NCBI GenBank assembly: GCA_001800075.1
Contig: MGUR01000013.1
Coordinates: forward strand, 636-9,688
Source: Elusimicrobia bacterium RIFCSPLOWO2_01_FULL_59_12
Lineage (GTDB): Bacteria > Elusimicrobiota > Elusimicrobia > 2-01-FULL-59-12
Direction of reading: 5' to 3'
Length of the DNA: 9,053 nucleotides
Of this stretch, positions 1 through 5,926 are shown one piece after another. The first letter of the stretch is position 1; each line of letters begins with the position of its first letter. The notes below the pieces were generated by a model. The model did no database searches. It was given only the letters and a program-made list of their open reading frames with translations, and was not told the origin of the DNA. Made by a program: the position numbers and the translations under genes.

Positions 1-898
1 TCGCCAATTCCGCCGCCGCGCGCAGCGGCGCGCCGGCCGCCAGGGCCAGGGTCAGCGCGCCGATCACGGTGTCTCCCGCCCCGGTCACATCATAGACTTC
101 CCGCGCGCGCGTGGGAATATGCACAGCGGGTTTTTTCTTTTCAAACAGGCTCATGCCCTTTTCGCCGCGCGTGATCAGCACCGAATGAACGTTCAACCGC
201 TTCAAAATCTGCTCGCCCAGGCGTTCAATGTCCTGTTCCGACCCCACGCGCTGAATATGGGCGCCTGCCATCGCTTCCTGAAGATTGGGCGTCACACAGG
301 TGACCTGGCGGTAGTGGGAGAAATTTTCGACTTTAGGGTCCACGGTAATCGGGATGCCGCGCTTCCGCGCCAGGGGAATCAGGGCGCTGATCATCGCCGC
401 GTTGACCACGCCTTTCCCGTAGTCCGACAAAACAACCGCATCGACTTTCGGGATCAGAGACTCGACCTGCGTCCACAGCTGACGGCGGATCTCGGGGGAC
501 AGCTCGGCCCGAAGCTCGCGGTCAAATCGGACAACCTGCTGGTGGTGCGCGATAACGCGCGTCTTTAGAATCGTGGGGCGGTCGGCGGTCCGGACGATGG
601 ATTCCAGATGGATCGGAAAACGTTGAAAGAGGGTGAGCAGGCGTTCAGCGGCGCTGTCCTGACCGATCACGCCGGCCACATACACGTCCGCGCCCAGCGC
701 GGCCATATTCAACGCCACGTTCCCGGCCCCGCCCGGCATCTCGGTTTCGCGGGAGACCTCCACCACCGGCACGGGGGCTTCCGGGGAAATCCGGCTGACC
801 GACCCCCAGAGGAAATGATCCAGCATCAAGTCGCCGATGACCAGCGCTTTGACATGCGAAAATCGCTTGATGAGGGACTGCCCTTGAGATGGATTCAC
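1..898 (-). CDS. rfaE1: D-glycero-beta-D-manno-heptose-7-phosphate kinase (RfaE1 / HldE kinase domain), 3' end cut by window
   Basis: This is a cytoplasmic PfkB/ribokinase-family kinase that phosphorylates D-glycero-D-manno-heptose 7-phosphate at C1, an ADP-heptose synthesis step that precedes GmhB. Translating from the GTG at 898 gives 299 residues, open to the window edge. Visible family motifs are IGDLMLDHFLWG (21-32), RISPEAPVPVVEV (36-48), GGAGN (56-60), SDYGKG (158-163), VDPK (186-189), TPNLQEA (203-209) and the catalytic loop DVTGAGDTVIGAL (270-282) with the expected base Asp276. RfaE1 kinase domains are usually about 310-330 residues, so only a short end is missing. Whether an RfaE2 cytidylyltransferase-like adenylyltransferase domain follows (HldE fusion) cannot be seen. 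The GTG is the only usual start codon before the motifs: an in-frame TAA lies about 70 bases upstream with no ATG between, and no clear Shine-Dalgarno precedes it. A candidate promoter lies at 945-974. Confidence 0.95.
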   Translation of the reverse strand, partial: MNPSQGQSLIKRFSHVKALVIGDLMLDHFLWGSVSRISPEAPVPVVEVSRETEMPGGAGNVALNMAALGADVYVAGVIGQDSAAERLLTLFQRFPIHLESIVRTADRPTILKTRVIAHHQQVVRFDRELRAELSPEIRRQLWTQVESLIPKVDAVVLSDYGKGVVNAAMISALIPLARKRGIPITVDPKVENFSHYRQVTCVTPNLQEAMAGAHIQRVGSEQDIERLGEQILKRLNVHSVLITRGEKGMSLFEKKKPAVHIPTRAREVYDVTGAGDTVIGALTLALAAGAPLRAAAELA

Positions 899-944
899 AG
901 ATGGATGCTTTGGGTTATTTTCCGTCGGTACTGAAGCACGGAGA

Positions 945-974
945 ATTCTACAAAAATACGCGGGGAATTACCAA
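945..974 (-). promoter_or_regulatory. Candidate sigma70-type promoter for rfaE1
   Basis: On the minus strand TTGGTA (969-974) is followed after 18 bases by TAGAAT (945-950), a 4/6 and 5/6 match to the -35 and -10 consensus. Transcription would begin near 938, about 40 bases before the GTG start of the kinase. The region is more AT-rich than its surroundings and lies in the second largest gap of the operon. It is supported by motif match and position only. Confidence 0.35.
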
Positions 975-1038
975 TACGCTTCTTAATTTAGAGGAAATCC
1001 GGATTTTGGGTGGGATTGAGGGCAGTTAAATGCGAGTA

Positions 1039-1059
1039 GGGATCCAGAATCCGTTCCCG
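1039..1059. repeat. Possible degraded remnant of the GTCAT-type palindromic repeat
   Basis: GGGATCCAGAAT (1039-1050), three bases, then TTCCCG (1054-1059) matches the centre of the intact repeat at 2759-2814 read on the minus strand, which has GGGATCCAGAAT, four bases, TTCCCG. The outer arms (GTCAT and ATGAC) and the flanking GC stems are not recognisable here. It may be a worn copy, or chance similarity. It lies in the 177-base gap between the DUF3108 gene and rfaE1; apart from this and the candidate promoter nothing else was seen in that gap. Confidence 0.35.
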
Positions 1060-1075
1060 ATCAAACTTTCTGCGA

Positions 1076-1915
1076 TCAGGGGGCGGCTGGGGGAGGCGTC
1101 AGGCGGTAGTGGGTAAGCTCCGCGGCGACATGGCCGATGACCACTTCCGAACGCATCAGGACCGGCATGCGGCGTTCGTCGGCGGTCAGCCAAACCTGAA
1201 GTTTCTTGCCTTTGCGTATAAAAATGCCCGGGTCGCGCAGAAGGGGCCGGACACGGAAACAGTCGAATTTCCCGGCCGGCACTTTGACTTTCTCGCGTTT
1301 TTCAACATGGATGACCAGCGGCCATACCTTTCTGCTGTCATAAATGTCCACGGTGTATGACTGCCCCACCGCCAACGGCAGGGTCCGGACGTAGTACAGG
1401 CTGCCAAGAACGTCCAGGATGTCCGGGGGCACGGGGCCTTCCACGTAGCTGGTTGTCCCTTTATCCAACCGCTCTGAAAAATCGTGGAAGCGGTGATTTT
1501 CCTGATCGATCTCAATCACTTCTTCCACACGGTAGCGCCCTTCCCGGATATGTTTCTCATAACGCAGGGTGATCAGCGAATCCACATCGAGCCAGGTCTC
1601 ATTGCGATCGCGGGTCTTGTACAGAGCGTCAACCAGGCCGGTGGAGCGGGCTTCGGACAGGATGTGAAAGGCGGGCCGGCCGGCCACGGTCGCTGTACTG
1701 GGGATGGTCAGCGTGGAACGGCCGCCGGTGATAATTCCCCAGCGCACCACATACTTAAACTCTTCTCCCGCTTGAAACGCGTAGTTGGGCACGGTCCGCC
1801 AGGTTCGTGTCGATGTCACGACGGGAGACATCTCCCCCCACGCCGTCATTCCTGAAAACGCGGTAATCCAGAGGGCCAGCGAGGCGGTGAAAAATCCTGG
1901 CGCTTTAACTCCCAT
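1076..1915 (-). CDS. Exported DUF3108 domain protein
   Basis: The product is 279 residues of unknown function. The N-terminus (about 1-27) looks like a Sec signal peptide: one Lys, a hydrophobic run (FFTASLALWITAF) and a small-residue site near AWG, so a periplasmic or envelope location is inferred. DUF3108 features follow: FQAGEEFKYVVRWGIITGG (47-65), KVPAGKFDCFRVRP (211-224) and the late strand pattern VWLTADERRMPVLMRSEVVIG (241-261). The open frame extends upstream to 2161, but that part is antisense-like low-complexity Arg/Trp/Cys sequence inside the upstream gene. The ATG at 1915 has a good ribosome binding site (GGAGAA, 1922-1927, 6-base spacer) and begins the signal peptide, so it was chosen. 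The start overlaps the end of the methyltransferase-like gene by 11 bases. DUF3108 proteins are known in envelope contexts, but no reaction has been assigned. Confidence 0.87.
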   Translation of the reverse strand: MGVKAPGFFTASLALWITAFSGMTAWGEMSPVVTSTRTWRTVPNYAFQAGEEFKYVVRWGIITGGRSTLTIPSTATVAGRPAFHILSEARSTGLVDALYKTRDRNETWLDVDSLITLRYEKHIREGRYRVEEVIEIDQENHRFHDFSERLDKGTTSYVEGPVPPDILDVLGSLYYVRTLPLAVGQSYTVDIYDSRKVWPLVIHVEKREKVKVPAGKFDCFRVRPLLRDPGIFIRKGKKLQVWLTADERRMPVLMRSEVVIGHVAAELTHYRLTPPPAAP

Positions 1916-2471
1916 ACAGAGTTCTCCAATAAAGAAGCGCCAGCACCGCCAGGCTTCCCATGACACATTGGTACTCCCGGTTCCGACGGTAGAGTTCGGC
2001 GCTGAATCGCTGGACCCCAAGGCCCGCCACCTTGCCGTGCACCGGAAGGAACACCGGGACGCGCCTGCGATACGCTTGGTACTCCCGCCCCAGCGTACGA
2101 ACCAATTCTTCCTCTTCAGACCGGCTTTTGGTCGCATACAGCAAAACAAATCCCATCGCATACAAAAACCAGCTCATCAGAACGGCAGCCGGGAGCGGTG
2201 ATTGATAAAGGGCGAGGCAGAAACCCGAACCGATGAGGAAACTGCCGAGGTAGAGGGGATTGCGGATATACGCGTAAGGTCCTCCGACCGCCACACGCTT
2301 TCCCTTCAACAGATAACCGGCCGCCCAGGAACGGAGTCCGCAGCCCAAAACCACCATAAGGGTGCTGACAACGAGCATCTCCTGCCGGGCATACCGGGTC
2401 AGCCAAAGATACCAGGCCGCGAAAATAAATCCCAAGGGAACGCGAAGGCGGAGCCAGCCGTCAGCGGACAT
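1905..2471 (-). CDS. Isoprenylcysteine carboxyl methyltransferase / phospholipid methyltransferase-like membrane protein
   Basis: A 188-residue integral membrane protein of the ICMT/PEMT-like methyltransferase superfamily. Hydrophobic segments lie at about 11-25, 31-55, 72-90, 91-114 and 170-182. The family's SAM-binding signature is clear: GGPYAYIRNPLYLGSFLIG (63-81), with the usual R-N-P-x-Y, then after the next helix pair the charged EEEELVRTLGREYQAYRRRVP (119-139). The C-terminal segment after 145 extends beyond the minimal domain and ends with another hydrophobic stretch. Bacterial members methylate varied lipids or small molecules; the substrate cannot be told from the sequence. The ATG at 2471 overlaps the end of the second DUF4254 piece by 11 bases and has no Shine-Dalgarno, suggesting translational coupling. 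The 3' end overlaps the DUF3108 start by 11 bases. A role in modifying LPS or its lipid carrier is an inference from context. Confidence 0.85.
   Translation of the reverse strand: MSADGWLRLRVPLGFIFAAWYLWLTRYARQEMLVVSTLMVVLGCGLRSWAAGYLLKGKRVAVGGPYAYIRNPLYLGSFLIGSGFCLALYQSPLPAAVLMSWFLYAMGFVLLYATKSRSEEEELVRTLGREYQAYRRRVPVFLPVHGKVAGLGVQRFSAELYRRNREYQCVMGSLAVLALLYWRTLYGS
1922..1927 (-). promoter_or_regulatory. Ribosome binding site of the DUF3108 gene
   Basis: GGAGAA on the minus strand lies six bases before the ATG at 1915. It decides the start in favour of the short, signal-peptide-bearing form over the longer open frame from 2161. Confidence 0.75.
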
Positions 2472-2763
2472 TCACGGGAGGGGCTTTGGTCTTATACTGC
2501 GGGTCGTTGTACATTTTGAATTGACGGTACACTTTAGGCGCCCATTTTCCTTGCGACCAAAGACGGACCCGCGCGGTGAGTTCTTTCGCCAGATCGTCCC
2601 TCTGAACCACCAGGATATCCACGCGCTGCCGGCACCGTTGGCGGTGATCCGGAGCGGCGTCTTCGCGGTCTGCCTGTTCCTGCATGTGGAAGATTTTCAG
2701 CTCCGCGATGCTGATTTTATCGATGAGGCTCCCGATGGTTTCGGCCATGCGCTCCCCCGTCAT
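2461..2763 (-). CDS. DUF4254 protein, C-terminal piece (gene split by a palindromic repeat)
   Basis: This encodes the C-terminal two-thirds of a DUF4254 protein. Diagnostic segments are IGSLIDKISIAELKIFHMQEQ (about 10-30 from the ATG at 2763), the charged helix with QRDDLAKEL and the highly characteristic KVYRQFKMYNDP near the C-terminus. DUF4254 proteins of about 160-200 residues occur in LPS gene clusters and have no established function. The ATG at 2763 lies within the end of the 56-base palindrome and overlaps the stop of the N-terminal piece as ATGA, so re-initiation is conceivable. Another start is the ATG at 2748 (MAETIG), preceded closely by GGGGGAG. Removing exactly 2759-2814 fuses this frame to the N-terminal piece to give about 166 residues. 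Whether the two pieces are made and assemble, or the gene is dead, is not decidable here. Confidence 0.75.
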   Translation of the reverse strand: MTGERMAETIGSLIDKISIAELKIFHMQEQADREDAAPDHRQRCRQRVDILVVQRDDLAKELTARVRLWSQGKWAPKVYRQFKMYNDPQYKTKAPPVNVR

Positions 2764-2814
2764 TCCCGCGCAGGCGGGAATCCAATTCTGGATCCCCGCT
2801 TTCGCGGGGATGAC
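2759..2814. repeat. 56-base palindromic repeat (GTCATTCCCGC family) inside the DUF4254 gene
   Basis: The element begins GTCAT and ends ATGAC and is an imperfect dyad made of two hairpins: ATTCCCGC/GCGGGAAT (2762-2769 and 2774-2781, loop GCAG) and ATCCCCGC/GCGGGGAT (2792-2799 and 2804-2811, loop TTTC). A related 61-base copy lies at 6165-6225. Both copies read VIPAxAG-like peptide in one frame, a signature seen in short interspersed repeats of many environmental bacteria. There is no transposase and no clear target-site duplication. It shifts the frame of the DUF4254 gene and brings the stop codon of its first half. Confidence 0.9.
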
Positions 2815-3017
2815 AAACTGTTCTGCAAAAATTGATCGTCGATCGCCTCGATCAGGTCATTGCGGCGCTGATTCAGCAGGTCAATCTGGCGCTTGGCGCG
2901 GGCGACCCCCGCGTCCTCCGGTTCGCGGGCCTTGTCTTCCTCGTGCCAGAGTTCCACGTTGGTCTGGGCCAGACGGCTGACCAGGTCGCCTAATCCCTGC
3001 GGCGTTTTCTTTGTCAT
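2760..3017 (-). CDS. DUF4254 protein, N-terminal piece ending in repeat-encoded tail
   Basis: An 85-residue product whose first 67 residues are the N-terminal part of DUF4254: a short helix, then LWHEEDKAREPED (23-35) and RQIDLLNQRRNDLIEAIDD (43-61), typical motifs of the family. From about residue 68 the sequence is the translation of the 56-base palindrome (SSPRKRGSRIGFPPARE) and ends at a TGA supplied by the end of that repeat. The ATG at 3017 has a strong ribosome binding site (AAAGGGAG, core 3023-3027, 5-base spacer). The gene would otherwise run on in the frame of the next piece; the repeat adds 56 bases, a length that is not a multiple of three. It follows gmhB after a gap almost filled by another repeat. 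Family function is unknown. Confidence 0.8.
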   Translation of the reverse strand: MTKKTPQGLGDLVSRLAQTNVELWHEEDKAREPEDAGVARAKRQIDLLNQRRNDLIEAIDDQFLQNSLSSPRKRGSRIGFPPARE

Positions 3018-3022
3018 GATGT

Positions 3023-3030
3023 CTCCCTTT
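3023..3030 (-). promoter_or_regulatory. Ribosome binding site of the DUF4254 gene
   Basis: AAAGGGAG on the minus strand lies five bases before the ATG at 3017. It survives immediately next to the structured repeat at 3033-3136, so the first half of the split gene is probably still translated. Confidence 0.75.
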
Positions 3031-3032
3031 GT

Positions 3033-3136
3033 GCCTCACCCACCGCCTTCCGCCACTGATTCTCTGGCGGACGCCAACGTTGTAGTGGCGTCGGCGGTCC
3101 CCCCTCTCCCACCGGGAGAGGGGATGGGGGTGAGGC
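3033..3136. repeat. 104-base element with 9-base terminal inverted repeats and nested stem-loops
   Basis: The ends GCCTCACCC (3033-3041) and GGGTGAGGC (3128-3136) are exact inverted repeats. Inside, ACCGCC (3042-3047) pairs with GGCGGT (3093-3098) and encloses two hairpins: CCGCCA/TGGCGG (3050-3055, 3065-3070) and ACGCCA/TGGCGT (3071-3076, 3086-3091). A further perfect 10-base stem CCCCTCTCCC/GGGAGAGGGG (3101-3110, 3114-3123, loop ACC) completes a branched fold. The element almost fills the space between the gmhB stop (3138-3140) and the DUF4254 ribosome binding site. It resembles the interspersed CCTCACCC...GGGTGAGG repeats of many GC-rich genomes. It has no T-run, so it is not a classic terminator, but it could pause or process the transcript. 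Confidence 0.85.
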
Positions 3137-3137
3137 T

Positions 3138-3692
3138 TCATCTATGTTGCTTTAATATCCAGTGAGCCGCGGATTGAAAATTGCGCGCCGTGAAGTCCGC
3201 AGCGGGATGGCGGCCTGTCTCGCGAAGGCTTCGCCGGCCATATCCTGTCATCACCAGGATCCCGCGGCCGCCGGTGCGCCGGCCAAGCGCCACGTCGCAC
3301 CACTTATCGCCCACGCTGATGCATCCTTTCCAGGATCGTTTCAGGCGCCGCGCCGCTTTCCGGATTAATCCCAGCTTGGGTTTCCGGCAGGCGCATCCGG
3401 CCGTGGGATGATGCGGGCACCAGTAAACGCCCGCCATCCGGATTCCCCGCGCCGTGAGCATCCCCAAAAACCGCCGTGTGACGCGCTGGACGTCGCGCTG
3501 GGTCATCAGTCCTCGTCCAATGCCGGACTGATTGGATACGACCACCATCTGGTACCCCGCATCCGACAATCGGCGGAGTCCGGCGATCGACCCCGAAAGA
3601 AACCTCACTTTTCGCGGGTCCTTCAAATAGTCCTGTTCGGTGATCAGGGTCCCGTCGCGGTCGATCAGAAGAAGCGGTTTCTTCTTAACCAA
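3138..3692 (-). CDS. gmhB: D-glycero-beta-D-manno-heptose-1,7-bisphosphate 7-phosphatase
   Basis: A cytoplasmic HAD-superfamily phosphatase of 184 residues, the usual length. It removes the 7-phosphate of heptose 1,7-bisphosphate, the step after the RfaE1 kinase. Visible motifs are LLIDRDGTLI with nucleophile Asp11 and acid/base Asp13, VVSNQSGIGRG (51-61), the GmhB zinc-binding set Cys92, His94, Cys100, Cys102 (WCPHHPTAGCAC), RKPK (103-106) and VGDKWCD (127-133). The start is TTG at 3692; an in-frame TGA lies a short way upstream and there is no ATG before motif I, so no better start exists. No Shine-Dalgarno is seen. The TTG overlaps the lpxK end by 8 bases, suggesting translational coupling. 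A histidinol-phosphate phosphatase reading is less likely given the LPS neighbours and zinc loop. Confidence 0.93.
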   Translation of the reverse strand: MVKKKPLLLIDRDGTLITEQDYLKDPRKVRFLSGSIAGLRRLSDAGYQMVVVSNQSGIGRGLMTQRDVQRVTRRFLGMLTARGIRMAGVYWCPHHPTAGCACRKPKLGLIRKAARRLKRSWKGCISVGDKWCDVALGRRTGGRGILVMTGYGRRSLRETGRHPAADFTARNFQSAAHWILKQHR

Positions 3693-4836
3693 GGGGGACG
3701 GTAGCCGCCAACTGCTTAATCATGTTTTGCCAGATGTCCCTTCCCGAACTCACGACCAGTTCCATGCGCAACGCGAAAGCATGCGCCAAGAGATCGCGGG
3801 ATGTGCTCTCTCCCGCCCAGCGAACGGCGTCTTTCTCCGTCATGACAACCCATTGGCCCTGCCACTGATGACGCGAGACCCATTTCCACACCTCACCGGG
3901 CCGGCCCCCGTGATCCCGTACACGGAAGCGGCCGGTGATCTCCGCGCCCAGCCCTTCCAGACCGGACTCGAAGGCTTGGGGATTGGCGATCCCGGAAACA
4001 ACCAAAATCTGTTTCCCCTTCAGCCGGGAGAGCGGAATCTCCTTGGCGTCCGCTAAAGACATCAGGCAACGCGGCTCATGCCGGCTTTCCAGGACCGATC
4101 CGGAATCCCGGACAAGACTGGACACTTCGGCGCGCAGAACGGATAACCGGTCCGGCGCGACCGACCCGGTGCGCGTGAGAATGACGATATCCGCCCGCTT
4201 GAGCGCTTCCGGCGACTCGCGCAGCAGGCCTGCCGGGAGAAGCCGCCCCCCTCCCCACGGGTCGGTCACGTCCAGCGTGACGATATTCAAATCCCGATGC
4301 AGCTGGTAGTGCTGGAAGCCGTCGTCCATAATAAAACAATCCACCGGAAATTGCTTCAGGATCATGGAACCCGCCGCGTACCGGTCGGCGCCGACGCCGA
4401 TACAGGCTCCCGGAAGCCGCTGCGCGAGCTCCATCGCTTCATCGCCCGCTTCCTGAACATTGGCGAAAATCGATTTCGGACTTCGAACCAGCACGGGACG
4501 AGCGGTCTTTTGCACCCGTTTGTAACCGCGAAGCAGAACCGCCGGGCGGCACCCTTGGGCTAGAAGGTCTGCGGCCAGCCGCATCACCAGCGGTGTTTTC
4601 CCGGTTCCCCCTACGGTGATATTTCCGACGCACACCGTAGGCCGGGGAAGGCGCCGCACGCGCAGAAGCCCTTTTTCATACGCGGCTTCGCGCCCGCGTA
4701 CGCCGATGCGATATCCCCAGCTGCCCAGCCGCGCCGCCTGCCGCATGGACTCCGCCAGGATTCCCTGACGCTGGCCGCGAAGCACTTCCTCCCACCAGGG
4801 GAGCGAGGTGCCTTGGATTTTTGTTCTTCGTGTCAT
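3685..4836 (-). CDS. lpxK: Tetraacyldisaccharide 4'-kinase (lipid A 4'-kinase)
   Basis: A 383-residue inner-membrane-associated kinase that adds the 4'-phosphate to the lipid A disaccharide precursor. The N-terminal part resembles the membrane-contacting helix region of LpxK. The P-loop VGNITVGGTGKTP is at 70-82, with LLRGYKR (about 101-107) and GDEAMELAQRLP (131-142) following, then IMDDGFQHYQLHRDLNI (169-185), a hallmark of the family. GGGRLLPAGLLRES, VILTR, VVSGIANPQAF and VMTEKDAVRW follow. An open frame runs upstream to 4920, but that part lies inside the GT9 gene. The ATG at 4836 overlaps the GT9 stop codon as TGATG and gives a normal length, so it was chosen; only a weak AAGAGA-like ribosome binding site precedes it. 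It overlaps gmhB by 8 bases. Confidence 0.96.
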   Translation of the reverse strand: MTRRTKIQGTSLPWWEEVLRGQRQGILAESMRQAARLGSWGYRIGVRGREAAYEKGLLRVRRLPRPTVCVGNITVGGTGKTPLVMRLAADLLAQGCRPAVLLRGYKRVQKTARPVLVRSPKSIFANVQEAGDEAMELAQRLPGACIGVGADRYAAGSMILKQFPVDCFIMDDGFQHYQLHRDLNIVTLDVTDPWGGGRLLPAGLLRESPEALKRADIVILTRTGSVAPDRLSVLRAEVSSLVRDSGSVLESRHEPRCLMSLADAKEIPLSRLKGKQILVVSGIANPQAFESGLEGLGAEITGRFRVRDHGGRPGEVWKWVSRHQWQGQWVVMTEKDAVRWAGESTSRDLLAHAFALRMELVVSSGRDIWQNMIKQLAATVPLG

Positions 4837-5843
4837 CAAACGAGTGTCTCTTTTGGAGCGCGTGATAGAAATCCCCGGCATGCCTCGAAGACTTTTTCCG
4901 GCGTGATCTCGAGCATGCATTCATGGCCAAAGGGGCACGCGTTCAGGTTGCATCCGACACAGCTCACGCCGGACGCCTGTATCGCGACGTGCCTGGACCC
5001 GCCCGGGTTCCAAGCCCGGGGATCGGTGGGACCGTACACGGTGACCGTTGGAACCCCCACAGCCGCCGCCAAGTGCATGGGCCCGTTATCGTTGGAGACG
5101 ACCCCGTCGCACTGGGCTAAAAGCGCGGCCATTTGTCGAAGCGAAGTGGCAGGGATGAGGCGGGCGGCGGGGGTCACCCTTTGAAGGCCCTCGACATAAT
5201 CCCGTTCGCCGGGTCCCCAAAACAACCACACACCGCAGTCGGCTTCCTCCAGCCTCCGGGCCAGAGCGGCGAACGAAGCGATCTGCCAGCGCCGGGAGGC
5301 GCGCCGGTGCGTAGGGACCAGCCCGATCAGGGTCCTTGATTGGATGTGACTACGTTGCTCCTGCGCCCAGCGACGCTCCTCCGGCGTGAGGAAAACCTGC
5401 GGCGCCGGGACATCGTGAATCCGGCCAGCCACCGGCTGCAACAGCGAGAGCTTTCCTTCGATCACGGTAACCCCTTCGCCGGGTCGTGCCACCGCATACC
5501 CATACGAACGCCCCCAAAAAGGAACCCGGTATCCCGAAGTGTAAGCGGCGCCGGAGGCCAACACGGCGGCCGCAGACCGTGGAGAGCTCTGAAAGTCAAA
5601 TACAGCGTCGTATTTTTGAGCTCGAATTTGCATCAACGTCCGCAAAACCCGGTCCCGATCGTACACGCGCGCCGCATCAATGGCGGGATTGTTCCCCAGG
5701 AGGGGCGCAAAGGCTTTGTCGACGAGGAAATCAACCTGTGCGCGGGGCCAGGTGCGCTTCGCCAATGCCGCCAAGGGCGTTGTGAGCAGGACATCGCCGG
5801 CACGCTTCAACTGAATGATCAGAATTCTTCGCGGATTTTCCAT
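4836..5843 (-). CDS. GT9 glycosyltransferase, ADP-heptose:LPS heptosyltransferase II (WaaF)-like
   Basis: A 335-residue cytoplasmic-face GT9 enzyme that would transfer heptose from ADP-heptose to the growing inner core. The N-terminal domain opens with RILIIQLKRAGDVLLTTPLAAL (6-27), with Asp17 at the position of the GT9 catalytic Asp. The donor-binding domain has VSNDNGPMHLAAAVGVPTVTVYGPTDP (249-275). Near the C-terminus is the cysteine cluster CVGCNLNACPFGHECMLEI (Cys295, 298, 303, 309) typical of WaaF-like proteins. TTG codons at 5855 and 5852 could extend the frame, but the ATG at 5843 fits the family start. No Shine-Dalgarno precedes it, and a candidate promoter at 5856-5884 would leave almost no leader. 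The stop overlaps the lpxK start. The exact sugar and acceptor are not provable from sequence. Confidence 0.92.
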   Translation of the reverse strand: MENPRRILIIQLKRAGDVLLTTPLAALAKRTWPRAQVDFLVDKAFAPLLGNNPAIDAARVYDRDRVLRTLMQIRAQKYDAVFDFQSSPRSAAAVLASGAAYTSGYRVPFWGRSYGYAVARPGEGVTVIEGKLSLLQPVAGRIHDVPAPQVFLTPEERRWAQEQRSHIQSRTLIGLVPTHRRASRRWQIASFAALARRLEEADCGVWLFWGPGERDYVEGLQRVTPAARLIPATSLRQMAALLAQCDGVVSNDNGPMHLAAAVGVPTVTVYGPTDPRAWNPGGSRHVAIQASGVSCVGCNLNACPFGHECMLEITPEKVFEACRGFLSRAPKETLV

Positions 5844-5855
5844 CTGAATCAACAA

Positions 5856-5884
5856 GTTGTAACGAACTGACTGAAAAAAGTCAA
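5856..5884 (-). promoter_or_regulatory. Candidate internal promoter for the WaaF-like/lpxK/gmhB part of the operon
   Basis: On the minus strand TTGACT (5879-5884) is followed after exactly 17 bases by TACAAC (5856-5861), matching the consensus at 5/6 and 4/6. The region is AT-rich in a GC-rich window. Transcription would start near 5849, about six bases before the ATG at 5843, so the message would be nearly leaderless, in line with the missing Shine-Dalgarno. A small inverted repeat TGACT/AGTCA (5868-5872, 5879-5883) overlaps the -35 box and spacer and could be chance or an operator. Confidence 0.4.
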
Positions 5885-5926
5885 AAAACTATTGCGCCTT
5901 AAAACATCCGGGGTTAGACTCCGACC

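Noticed and set aside
119..934. Plus-strand ORFs antisense to the RfaE1 kinase (119-568 and 608-934)
   Set aside because: They are shadows of the minus-strand kinase frame, which is continuously open and carries all PfkB motifs.
1916..2161. N-terminal extension of the DUF3108 frame to 2161
   Set aside because: The extra 82 residues overlap the methyltransferase-like gene in another frame and look like shadow translation. The ATG at 1915 has a strong ribosome binding site and starts a signal peptide.
3101..3123. Perfect 10-base GC stem as a rho-independent terminator after gmhB
   Set aside because: No T-tract follows on the minus strand, and the stem is an internal part of a larger repeat bounded by inverted ends.
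4837..4920. N-terminal extension of LpxK to 4920
   Set aside because: The added 28 residues lie inside the conserved GT9 C-terminus. The ATG at 4836, overlapping the GT9 stop as TGATG, gives the normal family length.
5868..5883. TGACT/AGTCA hairpin as a transcription terminator
   Set aside because: The stem is only five base pairs of mixed content and neither strand has a following T-run. It fits better as part of, or a chance feature in, the candidate promoter.
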